From: Lolium rigidum
Taxonomy: Eukaryota > Streptophyta > Magnoliopsida > Poales > Poaceae
Reading direction: 5' to 3'
Length of the DNA stretch: 64,000 nt
Assembly (NCBI RefSeq): GCF_022539505.1
Contig: NC_061513.1
Location: 353,753,696-353,817,695, forward strand
The translations under genes and the position numbers were made by a program. The notes beneath the pieces are model-generated. The model had not been told where the DNA came from, ran no database searches, and worked only from the letters and a program-made list of their open reading frames with translations. Positions 12,696 to 24,503 of the stretch are shown here, piece after piece. The stretch's first letter is position 1, and each line of letters begins with the position of its first letter.

Positions 12696-13421
12696 TTAAT
12701 GATGCACTCGCAAGAAATAATATTTGAAGCAAAAGAGAGCATCCAGAGGCAAATACAAAACACATTTAAGTCTAACATGCTTCCTATGCATAAGAATCTT
12801 GTAAATAAACAAGTTCATGAAGAGCAAAGTAACAAGCATAGGAAGATAAAACAAGTGTAGCTTCAAAAATTTCAGCACATAGAGAGGTATTTTTGTAACA
12901 TGAAAATTTCTACAACCATATTTTCCTCTCTCATAATAACTTTCAGTAGCATCATGAGCAAACTCAACAATATAACTATCACATAAAGCATTCTTATCAT
13001 GAGTCTCATGCATAAAATTATTACTCTCCACATAAGCATAATCGATTTTATTAGTTGTAGTGGGAGCAAATTCAACAAAGTAGCTATCATTATTATTCTC
13101 ATCATCAAATATAGGAGGCATATTGTAATCATAATCAAATTTATCCTCCATAACAGGTGGTACCAAAAGGCTACTATCATTATAATCATCATAAATAGGA
13201 GGCAAAGTATCATCAAAGTAAATTTTCTCCTCCATGCCCGGGGGACTAAAAAGATCATGCTCATCAAAACCAGCTTCCCCAAGCTTAGAATTTTCCATAT
13301 CATTAGCAACAATTGTATTCAAAGTATTCATGCTAATATGTTCCATGGGTTTTTTAATTTTCGCATCAAACCATCCATGTCTTAAATCAGGAAATAGAAT
13401 AAGAAGCTCATTGTTGTCCAT
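12696..13421 (-). CDS. Hypothetical ORF of element 2 (acidic, with hydrophobic C-terminal part)
   Basis: ATG at 13421 opens 241 codons beginning MDNNELLILFPDLRHGWFD. The first half is rich in Asp, Glu, Asn and Tyr with repeated short blocks around PPI(Y/F)DDYN and FDDENN. The second half has one or two hydrophobic stretches (around residues 178-210). I recall similar predicted proteins encoded inside grass Athila-like elements, but know no function. It is not gag, protease, RT or integrase. Element 1 lacks this module and carries a gag-like ORF at the equivalent place. It could be a remnant of an extra (env-like) ORF, which is inference only. Confidence 0.5.
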   Translation of the reverse strand: MDNNELLILFPDLRHGWFDAKIKKPMEHISMNTLNTIVANDMENSKLGEAGFDEHDLFSPPGMEEKIYFDDTLPPIYDDYNDSSLLVPPVMEDKFDYDYNMPPIFDDENNNDSYFVEFAPTTTNKIDYAYVESNNFMHETHDKNALCDSYIVEFAHDATESYYERGKYGCRNFHVTKIPLYVLKFLKLHLFYLPMLVTLLFMNLFIYKILMHRKHVRLKCVLYLPLDALFCFKYYFLRVHH

Positions 13422-13555
13422 TATGCCAAACTAGTGTAAACAAGAAACAAAAAGATGCAATTGCAGGATCTAAAGGAAATAGCTTCGAGTACTTACGGCG
13501 CCGGGAAAATAGCTTGGTAGCCGAGATCCGGAGTGTGAGTACCTTTTACCTTTCC

Positions 13556-13573
13556 TCCCCGGCAACGGCGCCA
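13556..13573 (-). other. Element 2 primer binding site
   Basis: Same 18-base tRNA-Asp-type PBS as element 1, about 10 bp inside the 5' LTR. Confidence 0.8.
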
Positions 13574-13583
13574 GAAAATAGCT

Positions 13584-15092
13584 TGATGTCTACTTTCCCC
13601 CTCCTTTCCTGTAGACAGTGTTGGGCCTCCAAGAGCAGAGGTTTGTAGAACAGCAGCAAGTTTTCCCTTAAGTGGATCACCCAAGGTTTATCGAACTCAG
13701 GGAGGAAGAGGTCAAAGATATCCCTCTCATGCAACCCCGCCACCACAAAGCAAGAAGTCTCTTGTGTCCCCAACACACCTAATAGGTGCACTAGTTCGGA
13801 GAAGAGATAGTGAAATACAGGTGGTATGAATATATATGAGCAGTAGCAACGGTGCCAGACAATAGCTTGCTGGCGTGTAGTTGATGGTGGTGGTATTGCA
13901 GCAGTAGTAACGCAGTAAAACAGTAAACAAGCAGCGATAGCAGTATTTAGGAACAAGGCCTAGGGATTACACTTTCACTAGTGGACACTCTCAACATTGA
14001 TCACATAACAGAATAGATAAATGCATACTCTACACTTTTGTTGGATGATGAACACATTGCGTAGGATTACACGAACCCTCAATGCCGGAGTTAACAAGCT
14101 CCACAATAATGCTCATGTTTAAGTAACCTTATAGTGTAAGATAGATCAAAGGACTAAACCAAGTACTAGCATAGCATGCACACTGTCACCTTCATGCATA
14201 TGTAGGAGGAATAGATCACATCAATATTATCATAGCAATAGTTAACTTCGCAATCTACAAGAGATCATGATCATAGCATAAACCAAGTACTAACACGGTG
14301 CACACACTTGTCACCTTTACACACGTGCAGGAGGAATAAAACTACTTTAATAACTTTGCTAGAGTAGCACATAGATAGTAGTGATACAAAACTCATATGA
14401 ATCTCAATCATGTAAAGCAGCTCATGAGATCATTGTATTGAAGTACATAGTAGAGAGATTAACCACATAGCTACCGGTACAGCCCCGAGCCTCAATGGAG
14501 AACTACTCCCTCCTCATGGGAGCAGACAGCGGTGATGAAGATGGCGGTGGAGATGGCAGCGGTGTCGATGGAGAAGCCTTCCGGGGCACTTCCCCGCTCC
14601 GGCAGCGTGCCGGAACGGAGACTCCTGTCCCCCGGATCTTGGCGTCGCGATGGCGGCGGCTGCGGAAGGTTTCACGTGGTTTTCGCCGTACGCCTCGGGG
14701 TTTTCGATCCGGGGGCTTTAAATAGGCGAAGAGGCGGCGCGAGGAGGGTCGAAGGGGCGACGACACCATAGGGCGGCGCGGCCGGGGCCTGGGCCGCGCC
14801 GGCCTATGGTGCAGGGGCCCGATGCCCCCTCTCGGTCCTTCCGGGTGTTCCGGATGCTTCCGGTGAAAATAGGAACTTTGGCGTTGATTTCGTCCGATTC
14901 CGAGAATATTTCGTTACTAGGATTTACGAAACCAAAAACAGCGAGAAAACGGAAGCGGCACTTCGGCATCTTGTTAATAGGTTAGTTCCAGAAAATGCAC
15001 GAATATGACATAAAGTGTGCATAAAACATGTAGATAACATCAATAATGTGGCATGGAACATAAGAAATTATCGATACGTCGGAGACGTATCA
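13584..15092 (-). repeat. Element 2, 5' LTR
   Basis: TG...CA ends intact. ORFs such as 13546-13956 and 14495-14725 lie inside the LTR and are not genes. Confidence 0.92.
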
Positions 15093-15097
15093 GGGGG

Positions 15098-16245
15098 GGG
15101 GGGGGTGGCCGGCCACCATGGGTGGAGTCCACCTGGGATTTCTCCCCCTTAGGGTTGGCCGGCCATGCCAGGTGGAGTCCACCTGGGACTCCACCTTCCA
15201 TGGTGATTTTTTCCGGACTTTTCTAGAACCTTCTAGAACCTTCCATAAATGCACCGGATCATTTTCAAACTTGGAAAATGACTTCCTATACATGAATCTT
15301 ATTCTCCGGACCATTCCGGAACTCCTCGTGATGTCCTGGATCCCATCCGAGACTCCGAACAAAACTTCGAACTCCATTCCATATTCCATATCTACTTAAA
15401 TGACATCAGACCTTAAGTGTGTCACCCTACGGTTCGCGAACTATGCAGACATGGTTGAGACCTCTCTCCGACCAATAACCAATAGCGGGATCTGGAGATC
15501 CATAATGGCTCCCACATATTCAACGATGACTTAGTGATCGATTGAACCATTTACATACGATACCGATTCCCTTTGTCACGCGATATTTTACTTGTCCGAG
15601 GTTTGATCATCGGTATCTCTATACCTCGTTCAACCTCGTCTCCTGACAAGTACTCTTTACTCGTACCGTGGTATGTTATCTCTTATGAACCATTCATATG
15701 CTTGCAAGCTAATTACACAACATTCCACCGAGAGGGCCCACAGTATATCTATCCGTCATTGGGATGGACAATATCCCACTCTTGATCCATATGTCTCAAC
15801 TCATACTTTCCGAATACTTAATCCCACCTTTATAACCACCCATTTACGCAGTGGCGTTTGATGTAATCAAAGTACCCTTCTGGCATAAGTGATTTACATG
15901 ATGTCATGGTCGAAGGATTAGGTAACTATGTATCGGAAAGCTTATAGCAAATGAACTTAATGACGTGATCTTATGCTATGCTTAATTGGGTGTGTCTATT
16001 ACATCATTCATCAATGACATAACCTTGTTATTAATAACATCCAATGTTCATTATCATGAAACGATGATCATCTATTAATCAACAAGCTAGTTATACAAGA
16101 GGCTTACTAGGGACTCCTTGTTGTTCACATAACACACATGTATCAATGTTTCGGTCAATACAATTATAGCATGGTATGTAAACATTTATCATAAACATAA
16201 AGATATATAATAACCACTTTATTATTGCCGGGCATATCTCCAACA
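15098..16245 (-). repeat. Angela-like 5' LTR, outer part
   Basis: This is the U3 side of the LTR and holds the outer TG terminus at 16245. It is separated from the remaining 637 bp of the LTR by element 2. Bases 15093-15097 belong to the G-run that forms the target duplication. Confidence 0.8.
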
Positions 16246-17647
16246 CTAGAAGCTCCGATCCACGACAACAAATAGTGCACCAGACAACCACCTACAAGAC
16301 TTGCTGAGTATGCTAGTACTCATTAGTTACCTTCTCAAACCCTTCCTTAGAGTATGAGAAGACCGAGGAGGAAACTACCGACGAACCTAAAGGAGAGGAA
16401 GTATACTAATTGGGTCCAGATCTTTCCGATGGAATCTAAGGAGTGGACAACGATACAGTTTATGGACTGGAAGACAAATAAGCAGAATCAGAAACCTGGA
16501 GAGACTAGAATAAGTTAGATGAGCCGAGTAGCATAGAATCCTACTAAATAGGTTGCTGACCTCCTGTGATACCAGGCTTAGCTGTGCAATTTGTAGTAAA
16601 GCTAGTTGATTCGAATTTGTATTTTCCCATGCTCATTGGACCTAGGAGAATCTCGAATATTTTGTACTCTTCTAGAGCATGACCATGAACATGTGAGAAA
16701 TTATGGACCCTCGATGTTCTATTGTACCACTCTGTTGGGTGTAATATTCGTGGGATGCCAACGACTTGTGCACTATAACATGCAGTGGTGTGCCTGGTCA
16801 CCGCAACAGCAACCATGCATCCTAAGTTGTAGGCGATAGGATATTCTTGATTTCTCTGTCCGATTGTACATACCATTTTTCTATGTATACAACATTTAAA
16901 AAAATGTAACATCGTTTTAAAAAATATTTCTGTCAATCTACAAAAACTTAAGAAGTGTAGCAAAAAGTACCTGCTTGAGCTCATCGTTAATGAACCCACC
17001 ACATAAGAGGTCTGCAGAGCTGTTCATGTTTGGATAACAACAACGATATTGGGATTGAGCGGAGGACACGCCAACTGAAGGCGCATGGCGGTGCCGGGAG
17101 CAGCTGCTGGCAGTAGTGCTGGGAGAGGAGGAGGGCATACAAGGGAAAAGATGGTCAGGGTTAGGCGCAGCCGCGCAGAGAAGGAGGACGCAAGGAGGAA
17201 TCGGCTATAGCTTCTGCCGATTGAGAACAAGACTATTTTAGTAAACAATCATTTATATTTTATCTTTATGTTTTTCTCTTCTTCTTTCTCTTTTAAATTT
17301 TGTTCTTTTAGTTTTTTCCATTGCCTATTATTATAATTTTTATTTAACTCGTTAATATTTTATTTTGAACCTCAGAAACATTTATTTTGAGCCGCATGAT
17401 TTTTTTTCCAGATCTGAACATTTCTCTTTGAACAATTACTTTTACCAGCATGAACGTTTATTTTTCATGAACATCTTTTGAAAGTGTATGAATTTTGAGA
17501 GTCATAATTTATGAAAATAGTATCCACTAGTTTGCCGCTCAAGATTTGGTACATTTTGGAACCCTTCAAGCATCGAAGCGGCGTCGAATAGAAGCTCATA
17601 CTGTCTACACTCTTTCCTGGGAGGAAAACTCACTTTTGAACTGCTTG
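16246..17647. other. Unassigned intergenic DNA
   Basis: Flank between the copia LTR and the LINE 3' end. A 152-codon minus frame at 16544-17002 has no recognisable domain. A GC-rich patch lies at 17070-17220 and very T-rich low-complexity DNA at 17230-17470. I see no supportable gene. Confidence 0.5.
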
Positions 17648-17814
17648 CAGATTTTTTTTCGGAATGAGGAGTTTAACCCCGGCTTCTACATCATGATGAT
17701 GCACACGGCCTTTTTATTAACCAAACGTTATATTCAGTCTTACATTCTAAAAGTCTCAATCAGTTGATACAAAAATCAACCAGCGGAATAAAAAACTAGT
17801 AAAACTACACATCA

Positions 17815-20736
17815 TTATAGCCTCCTAGTATGACGCCAGCCAGCCTGGCACAAGATATTCTGAGCGACCGTCAGGAGCCGTGTGCATCCAGAAACCATGG
17901 CATCCCGTAGCCCCTCCGGCGAAAGAAGAGCCCGTAACTGAACCCAGTGAGCCATCATGTGAATAACCTGCAAATAGTGGAAAGAATGTTTTTTGTTAAA
18001 GATAAGATCATTTCGTGCCCTCCAAATAGACCAACATAAAGCAGAAACCCCCACACGGATGAAAGCTTTAGATTGTCTATCTACTCCATTTAACCAATTT
18101 CCAAACATATTTGTAACATTGGTTGGAGGTGGAAGATCAAAAGTAAAATTAACCGTTCGCCTAAGAAGTTTAGCCAATGGACATTCAATGAAAAGATGTT
18201 CGACGTTTTCCTGTGCACCACAGAAAACACACTTCATACATCCGTTCCAATTCCGTTTAGCTAAATTATCTTTAGTTAGCAATACCTTGTTAGTAAGGAA
18301 CCACATAAAAATTCGAATTTTTAAAGGTATTTTAACTTTTCACAAATATTTTCTCAGATATGGGGTATGATCACTCATCAGATCTTCATACATAGATTTC
18401 ACCGTAAATTTACCATTGGTTGTCAATTCCCAAACAAACCGAACCTGTTCGCCATTCAAGTTTACCGTCATTAGTTTTCAGCATAACTGTAATCATAAAG
18501 TCCATCTGTTTCCCAACAAGGCCCGTCTGAAACTAATATTTAGTGGGGTATGGGCTAACACATGTGCTACCGTTACATTTTTGTGACGCACAATATTATA
18601 TAATGACGGATATTGATCTGCCAGAGGAATTTTCCCTAACCATGCATCTTTCCAGAAACGAGTATTCATTCCATTACCAATGTTAAAAAAACCTCTTTTA
18701 AAAAACTCCTCCTTCACACGCATTAAACCCTTCCAAAAAGAAGAATCTGTGGGCTTAGGCTGTATTGCCGATAATGTCTTATTCCTTATATATTTATTGT
18801 GTAATAATTCCTGCCACACCCCGTCCTCATTAAGCAACTTAAACAACCATTTACTCAAAAGGCATTTGTTTTTAAGTTCGAGTACCTCAATACCTAAACC
18901 ACCTTGATCTTTAGGCCGATAGACAATATTCCATTTAGTGAGCCTATAATTTTTCTTATTTTCATCAGATTGCCAGAAAAACCTAGATCTATAGAAACCC
19001 AATCTTTTCCTTACCCCAACAGGTATCTCAAGAAAGGATAACATGAACATAGGAAAACTGGTTAAAACTGAATTAATTAACACCAACCTATCCCCATAAG
19101 ATAATAGTTTTCCTTTTCAGCATCCCAGCTTGCTTTCAAACTGTGTTTCAACTGGATATCAATCAGAATTCCTGAGTTTTCTGTAATGGATTGGAATACC
19201 CAAATATCTAAATGGGAGAGATCCAGCATCACATCCGAAAATCTGTTTATATTGGTCCTCTTCATCCTTTGCCTTTCCAAAACAAAAAAGCTCACTTTTA
19301 TGGAAGTTAATTTTTAGACCCGACAGTTCTTCAAAAAAGCATAATATTAACTTCATGTTTACAGCTTTTAGTAGGTCATGTTCCAAAAAAAGGATTGTAT
19401 CATCGGTATATTGTAGAATAGAGAGTCCCCCCTCAACAAGATGAGGAATAAGCCCTCCAATTTGACCATCATTATTTGCTCGTTCAATTAAGATGGCAAG
19501 CATATCTACAACAATGTTGAATAACATTGGGGACAAAAGGTCCCCTTGCCGCAATCCCTTCTTTGTTTGAAAGTAATGACCAATGTCATCATTTACCTTT
19601 ACTCCCACACTCCCACCTTGGACAAATTTCTGAATTAAGCTACACCATTCTGTAGCAAAACCCTTCATTCTCAAGGGTTGTTGTAGGAAAGACCATTTAA
19701 CTTTATCATATGCTTTCTCAAAATCAATTTTAAACAAAACCCCATCCAACTTTTTAGTATGTAATTCATGAATCGTTTCGTGAAGAATTACAACTCCTTC
19801 TAAAATATTTCTTCCTGGAATAAATGCAGTCTGCGTTGGTTTAATCACCTTTGGGGCAATCCCCATTATTCTATTTATTCCTACTTTAGTAAAAACTTTA
19901 AAACACACATTTAGTAGGCAAATAGGTCTATATTGTTGGATTTTTATCGCATCCTCTTTCTTGGGTAATAAAGTAATCACCCCAAAATTGAGTTTGTAAA
20001 GAGAGAACTCTCCTGTACTCAATTCATTAAAAAGTTCCATTAGATCCATCTTAATTATTTCCCAAAACTTTTGATAAAATTCCGCCGGAAAACCATCAGG
20101 ACCTGGTGCTTTATTATGTTCCATCTGAGATATCGCCTCAAACACCTCCTCTTCAGTAAAAGGATTTGTTAGAATATCATTCTCATGAGCTGAAATCTGC
20201 GGAATATCATGCACCACTCCTTCTAATAACGAAATGTTTGTCGATTCCGGTGGTCCAAATAATTTTTTATAGAATTCAGTGATATAAACCTTAAGGTTAT
20301 CTTCTCCTACAATTGTTCCTTCTTGTTGCTCTAATTGAAAGATTTTTTTTTTCCGATGTTTACCATTTGCAATCAAATGGAAATACCTCGTATTATTTCC
20401 CCCTTCTTGGATATGCTTAACTTTTGCGCGTTGAGCCCATTTAGATTCTTTCTCCCTTCTTAACTTACTCAAACCTTCATTTGCTTTTCTAAGTTCCTCT
20501 CTTTCATGCGGATCCAAAGGATTAATTTCCGCTTTAATATCAAGATGATCTATAATACCTATTAGTCTCTCTTTCTCCTTTTTGTATTTCCCACTCTGAT
20601 TTTTTGCCCAACCTTTGAGATACTTCCTAATGTGCCTTAATTTATTTAACCAAACATCAATAGGATTAGACCCAACGGTCACCGACCTCCATTCCTTTTG
20701 TATCATCTCAAAAAAAACCCCTCTTGTTTCAACCAA
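17815..20736 (-). pseudogene. LINE ORF2, reverse transcriptase and zf-RVT part
   Basis: A single frame of about 970 codons contains the RT fingers motif (NKAPGPDGFPAEFYQKFW), IPGRN, FKIDFEKAYDKV, RQGDLLSP and the catalytic box as YTDD instead of the usual YADD (about 19400). It continues through the RT thumb (FRYLGIPI) to the zinc-binding domain (CVFCGAQENVEHLFIECPL, about 18200). The frame is interrupted by at least five TGA codons (19159-19161, 19117-19119, 18493-18495, 18478-18480, 18340-18342), most of which sit where the family has Trp. No indel is needed within this stretch. Inactive as sequenced. Confidence 0.85.
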
Positions 20737-21491
20737 TGTAACTCAGAAGAGAATTTCGAGATATTACCCAGGTGAGGTTTAACCCCTAAGTCAATAAGAA
20801 TTGGTGTATGATCCGACTCCGCCCTTGTTAATGCACGAACAGTCACTAAAGGAAATTTCTGTTCCCAAGAGATTGATGCTAGAACTCTATCTAACTTCTC
20901 ATAAGTAGGTTCATCTCTATGATTCGCCCACGTATATTGTCTCCCCGAATGAGCAATTTCTCTTAAGTTTAGATGTTCAATAATTGCATTAAACACAAAG
21001 GGCCATCTAGCTTTAAAATTATCATTATTCTTTTCTTCCCTTTTCCAAATAATATTGAAATCACCACCTACCAACATAGGTAATGTTTCAGATTCACAAT
21101 TTCTTACTAATTCTGCTAAAAATTCTCCCTTGTGCGAGTCTTGGGCAGCCCCATAAACCGGCACGAAAATCCATTCAAAACCATCTTTTTTGCATTTTAA
21201 ATGAAATTTGACACAAAAATCCCCAGTAGTCACCTTTATCACCTGTAAGGTATCTGAATTTATTCCCACTAGAATACCCCCAGACCTACCATGAGGAGGT
21301 AAACAAAACCAAGAAAAGGTGTATCCTGCCGCAAGTTTGTTCAGGAAAGGTATAGAGAAGTTTGATCTCCCAGTCTCCAACAAGGCTAGAAAATCTAACT
21401 TATGTTCCCTAATGGCCTCTCGAACAAACAAATGCTTTGCAGTATCTCCAAAACCCCCTGAAATCCAGTTAATGCCTTTTAGATTTTGCAT
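20703..21491 (-). pseudogene. LINE ORF2, AP-endonuclease part
   Basis: 262 codons with the exonuclease-endonuclease-phosphatase order: N-terminal LKGINWISGG, LLETGR (metal-binding Glu), a central GGDFNI, and the C-terminal SDHTPILIDLG. It nicks target DNA for target-primed reverse transcription. The frame is separated from the RT part by a run of eight A on the plus strand (20710-20717). The RT frame continues directly after it, so a one-base length error or mutation in this homopolymer splits ORF2. Confidence 0.85.
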
Positions 21492-22750
21492 TATGAAAAT
21501 TGTTTTTTAAACCTTCTCCTAGTACTTCTGCGAATATTACTAGAATCGTATGTTTTCCTTTGTCTAGTTTTTTTTTCCCTTTTATACCCTGTTTTAGATG
21601 TTCCAACTGATCATCTAATTCCAGCAGAAAACTCTCATCATCGACTAAGTCCTCACAAAGGGTAGATACTTTTGACATAACAAGAGTCGATGGCCCCTCA
21701 TCCTTATCCAAATTCTCATCCACATTTTTTTGCAAAATTGTTAAGATGTGTTTTTCCTCTACATTCTTAATTCCTTTAATAGATCTTAGCACCTCCATTT
21801 CATTTTTCCCAGAGACACTCCTAAAGACTCTGCTCTATGCATAACCTCAGAATCTGGAATATTAACAATAGAAAGCTTCGGAAATGAGAGCTTACCTGCA
21901 ACCTGAGGATCATTCCTCATTTGAGCCCTCTTCATAGCTCTGTCAATCTGTGGCATATCCCCATCCATCTGGCTTCCCAGCCTAGTACTGGACCTCACTC
22001 CCGATGATGGCTTTGGAATACCACCAAAAGCAATAACCTCCTCAACAGTATGATTAACTGGCATAATGTCAGGTGAACATTCAATAAGACTACAAGTATA
22101 TGAAGAGTGTAATTCATTTGTAATTGGAGTAGAGAAATTACCAATAGCTCGAGGCGAGGCAATCCCCACCCTATGCTGATCATCACCATTGTTTTTCTCT
22201 TCTCGATGTACCATGACCTCTTCACTCCCATTCTCTTTTGCCAAACTGACAGCCTGTTAAAAATTGATTTCCAGAATTCCCTGTATGAAAAAGATTTTCT
22301 CCCGCCATCAAAAACACATTCTCATCCATGTCCGAATTAAAGCAAACAGGCGAAAATTGGGATAAATGATCCGTACCGTGAGCTACACGCGATATAGGCG
22401 CAAAAGATCCTTGAAACGCGGCATTGGGATCCCCCAATGATTGGCCGCCCATTGGCCAATGATCAGCACTGATCGCCCGGTCCCGCGTCTTGATCTTCTG
22501 CGGCCAGGACGCCGCATTTTCACTCAGCACAGCCTTCACCGGCGTAGAAGATCCCAAACACCCCGTCAGTCCAGCTGCAGCCTGCTGTGGCGACAGAGGT
22601 TGTGACAGCTCCTGCTCTCCGATCTTCTACGCCGAGGACCTCCTCCCGTCCACGCCCACCGGGGCCTCCTCGACCACAGCGGATCCCACCGCGTCCGCAC
22701 CGCGCACAGTGCGCGCACCCGTGGCGAACGCCGATGCGGCAGCCTGCTCA
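21469..22750 (-). pseudogene. LINE ORF1 C-terminal remnants
   Basis: Three overlapping open segments (21469-21798, 21786-22244, 22222-22557), with a further in-frame stretch up to about 22750 broken by one TAG, lie upstream of the endonuclease. They are hydrophilic and low in recognisable motifs, and no CCHC knuckle or DUF4283 is visible. By position they are the C-terminal linker of ORF1. The N-terminal nucleic-acid-binding part is missing, which supports 5' truncation. Confidence 0.5.
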
Positions 22751-22842
22751 ACAAAGAAAAGCACATGAGAGAAACAAAGAGCATACACAATCCTATTCCC
22801 TCAAACAAAGAGCGAGTGAGAGAGAGAGACCGCACAATCCTA

Positions 22843-23150
22843 GGGCTCCTTTGATTTATAGTATAGGAAAAATATAGGAATAAGAAAAGCACATGATTAG
22901 AAATGTCATGCCTAGTTGAATTATATGGGAAGAGAAGTTCCCTTTGATTGTTCCAAAGAAATTTTCAATAAGGTATGACCTGATGTTTGTTTCCCATAGG
23001 ATTTGCACTATAAAATTTATATAAGATTTCTGTAGGATTAGCCTCCTATCAGATACGTTCCTATGAATCAAACAACTAGCATAGAAAAAATTCTCATGGG
23101 ATCAAAATCCTACACTGTTCCTATGCAAATACTATGAATCGAAGGAGCCC
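22843..23150. mobile_element. MITE with GGGCTCCTTTGATT-type TIRs
   Basis: A 308-bp AT-rich element with TIRs GGGCTCCTTTGATT / AATCGAAGGAGCCC and repeated cctatgaatc / gattcatagg-like internal motifs. It encodes nothing. Flanking triplets are CTA and GTA, so no clean target duplication is visible. Probably PIF/Harbinger-like, but superfamily not proven. Confidence 0.65.
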
Positions 23151-24503
23151 GTATCATGTGTCGTCAATTCCAGTATGCGCCAAGTGCTTTGCCACATGGA
23201 TCCAACACACACCAACAGAGCCAAAGATTTGCATGTGCATATATATGATAAAACCCTACAACTATCCGAACAGCCTATGGAGAAACGGCGGACGGGGAGG
23301 CGCAGAATACATTGTTTCTCTCCAGGAAGAAAGCTTTTTGACCTAGCTAGGAAAAAGGTAAAACTCGAGGAAACACCTTTGCAGTCTCAGGTCCTAATTC
23401 ACACCTTTCATGTCAAAATCAGCGCAGCTAGCAGAAGATGCCCGACAGAAATGTCATATCATGATCAGCAGGCATGTGTGGCCGGACGGGTGCTCACTGA
23501 AAGAACGTCCGGTGGGCAGAAACGAGCATCTATTATTGTTGGTGCTTGGTGCAGCATTGGAACCTTTGTGAAGAACGATCAGACAGTGTGCCGTTTTCTT
23601 GTTGATTTTTTTTGTAAGGACGATGAGAGGAAGCATAAGCACCCGGAAGCCCAATGAAATTTCCGGTGATTCAGCCATTCTCCGTCTCCGCGGTCGTGAG
23701 AATTTACATATCACAACTTGAAAAGTTTCTGGGGCAAGTGCTGGGGACGGCTGCATACTTGATGCATCCATTCGGACAGTTGGATGATAGTAATTTACGA
23801 GAGTTTTGTAGACACTAGGCACATACACGTAGCTAGCTAGTGCTTGAATCCATCTGCGCACGAAGACGTCTGAATTCTGAATTTCTGACACCACTAAGCA
23901 GACGATACGGATTTGTTCACCATAATGCTATGCTTGAAGCAAGCAAGAAGCTATGATGAAAACCTGAAGTCTGAAGAGAGCGCCATCATTTGAACACTAC
24001 CTGGCGACCCCGACGTGCTCCTCGTACATCTGCTGCCTGTCAAGCCTGCGTCTGTGTCGTTGCTTCCCGGCCGCCCGTGTAAACTCCGCTAATATGCGAT
24101 TCAGTCTGCACTTTTCCTTCTCGTCACTAGTACTGTCAACTTTGTTCCCGCGGTCACCAGACACCAGGTGCTGCACCTCTAGATTACTGCCAGCCAGCAT
24201 CTTCTAGCTAAAGCAGTTAGTGAACCACTCGATCTCCTGTTCTTCTGCAGTATCACTATTTGTATTTGTAATTTTGTATCCGCGGTATCCAGAGGCCGAG
24301 CCTCGATTTGGCCAAGGTTGGGTGAGAATAATTGACCTTACGGAAAATAGTTGCCGGATGGAAAAAACAGGAAACTGCTGTGGATTGTACAAGAGAATTG
24401 TACATGAAGAAAAAAATAAAAACCGAGCAAAATCAAATAAAGCTATCTACCCAGCCTGCATATATAAGTTGAATACTCATATTTATTTTGTGTTCCTCTG
24501 AAT
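23151..24503. other. Unassigned intergenic DNA
   Basis: Non-repetitive in this window. Open frames of 146-160 codons (23175-23657 plus, 23454-23894 minus) show no domain and oppose each other. I cannot support a gene. Confidence 0.4.

Larger units (their letters stand above)
8587..15092 (-). mobile_element. Element 2: non-autonomous Athila-like LTR retrotransposon nested in the copia LTR
   Basis: LTRs of 1511 and 1509 bp flank a 3486-bp internal region. The element sits in a homopolymer: 13 G precede it (8574-8586) and 13 G follow it (15093-15105), consistent with a 5-bp GGGGG duplication that cannot be delimited exactly. It has the same terminal palindrome and PBS type as element 1 and a homologous 3' internal half, but a different LTR body and a different 5' internal module. 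No pol domains are visible. Confidence 0.92.
815..16245 (-). mobile_element. Angela/BARE/WIS-like copia LTR retrotransposon, 5' LTR and leader only, with nested insertions
   Basis: On the minus strand the element starts at 16245 (TGTTGGAGATATG) and runs through a 5' LTR split by element 2, then a PBS matching initiator tRNA-Met (TGGTATCAGAGCC), then the untranslated leader, which is split by element 1 and continues at 1270-815. Leader and LTR resemble what I recall of Triticeae Angela/BARE-1. After removing the insertion the LTR is about 1785 bp, the usual size for this family. Gag-pol and the 3' LTR would lie left of the window. No coding sequence of this element is visible here. Confidence 0.85.
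17648..22750 (-). mobile_element. Decayed LINE (L1-type non-LTR retrotransposon)
   Basis: Read on the minus strand, this is an ORF1 remnant, an AP-endonuclease, a reverse transcriptase with a zinc-binding C-terminal domain, a short 3' UTR and a short A-tail (seen as T at 17651-17658). The 5' limit is uncertain: homologous-looking ORF1 sequence can be followed to about 22750. No convincing target duplication was found, so 5' truncation is possible. Confidence 0.85.

Noticed and set aside
12872..13385. 146- and 128-codon frames overlapping the element 2 ORF
   Set aside because: AT-rich shadow frames of the 12696-13421 ORF.
16544..17002. 152-codon minus-strand frame as a gene
   Set aside because: No recognisable domain, no good start context, and biased toward hydrophobic and Cys/His runs typical of random AT-rich frames.
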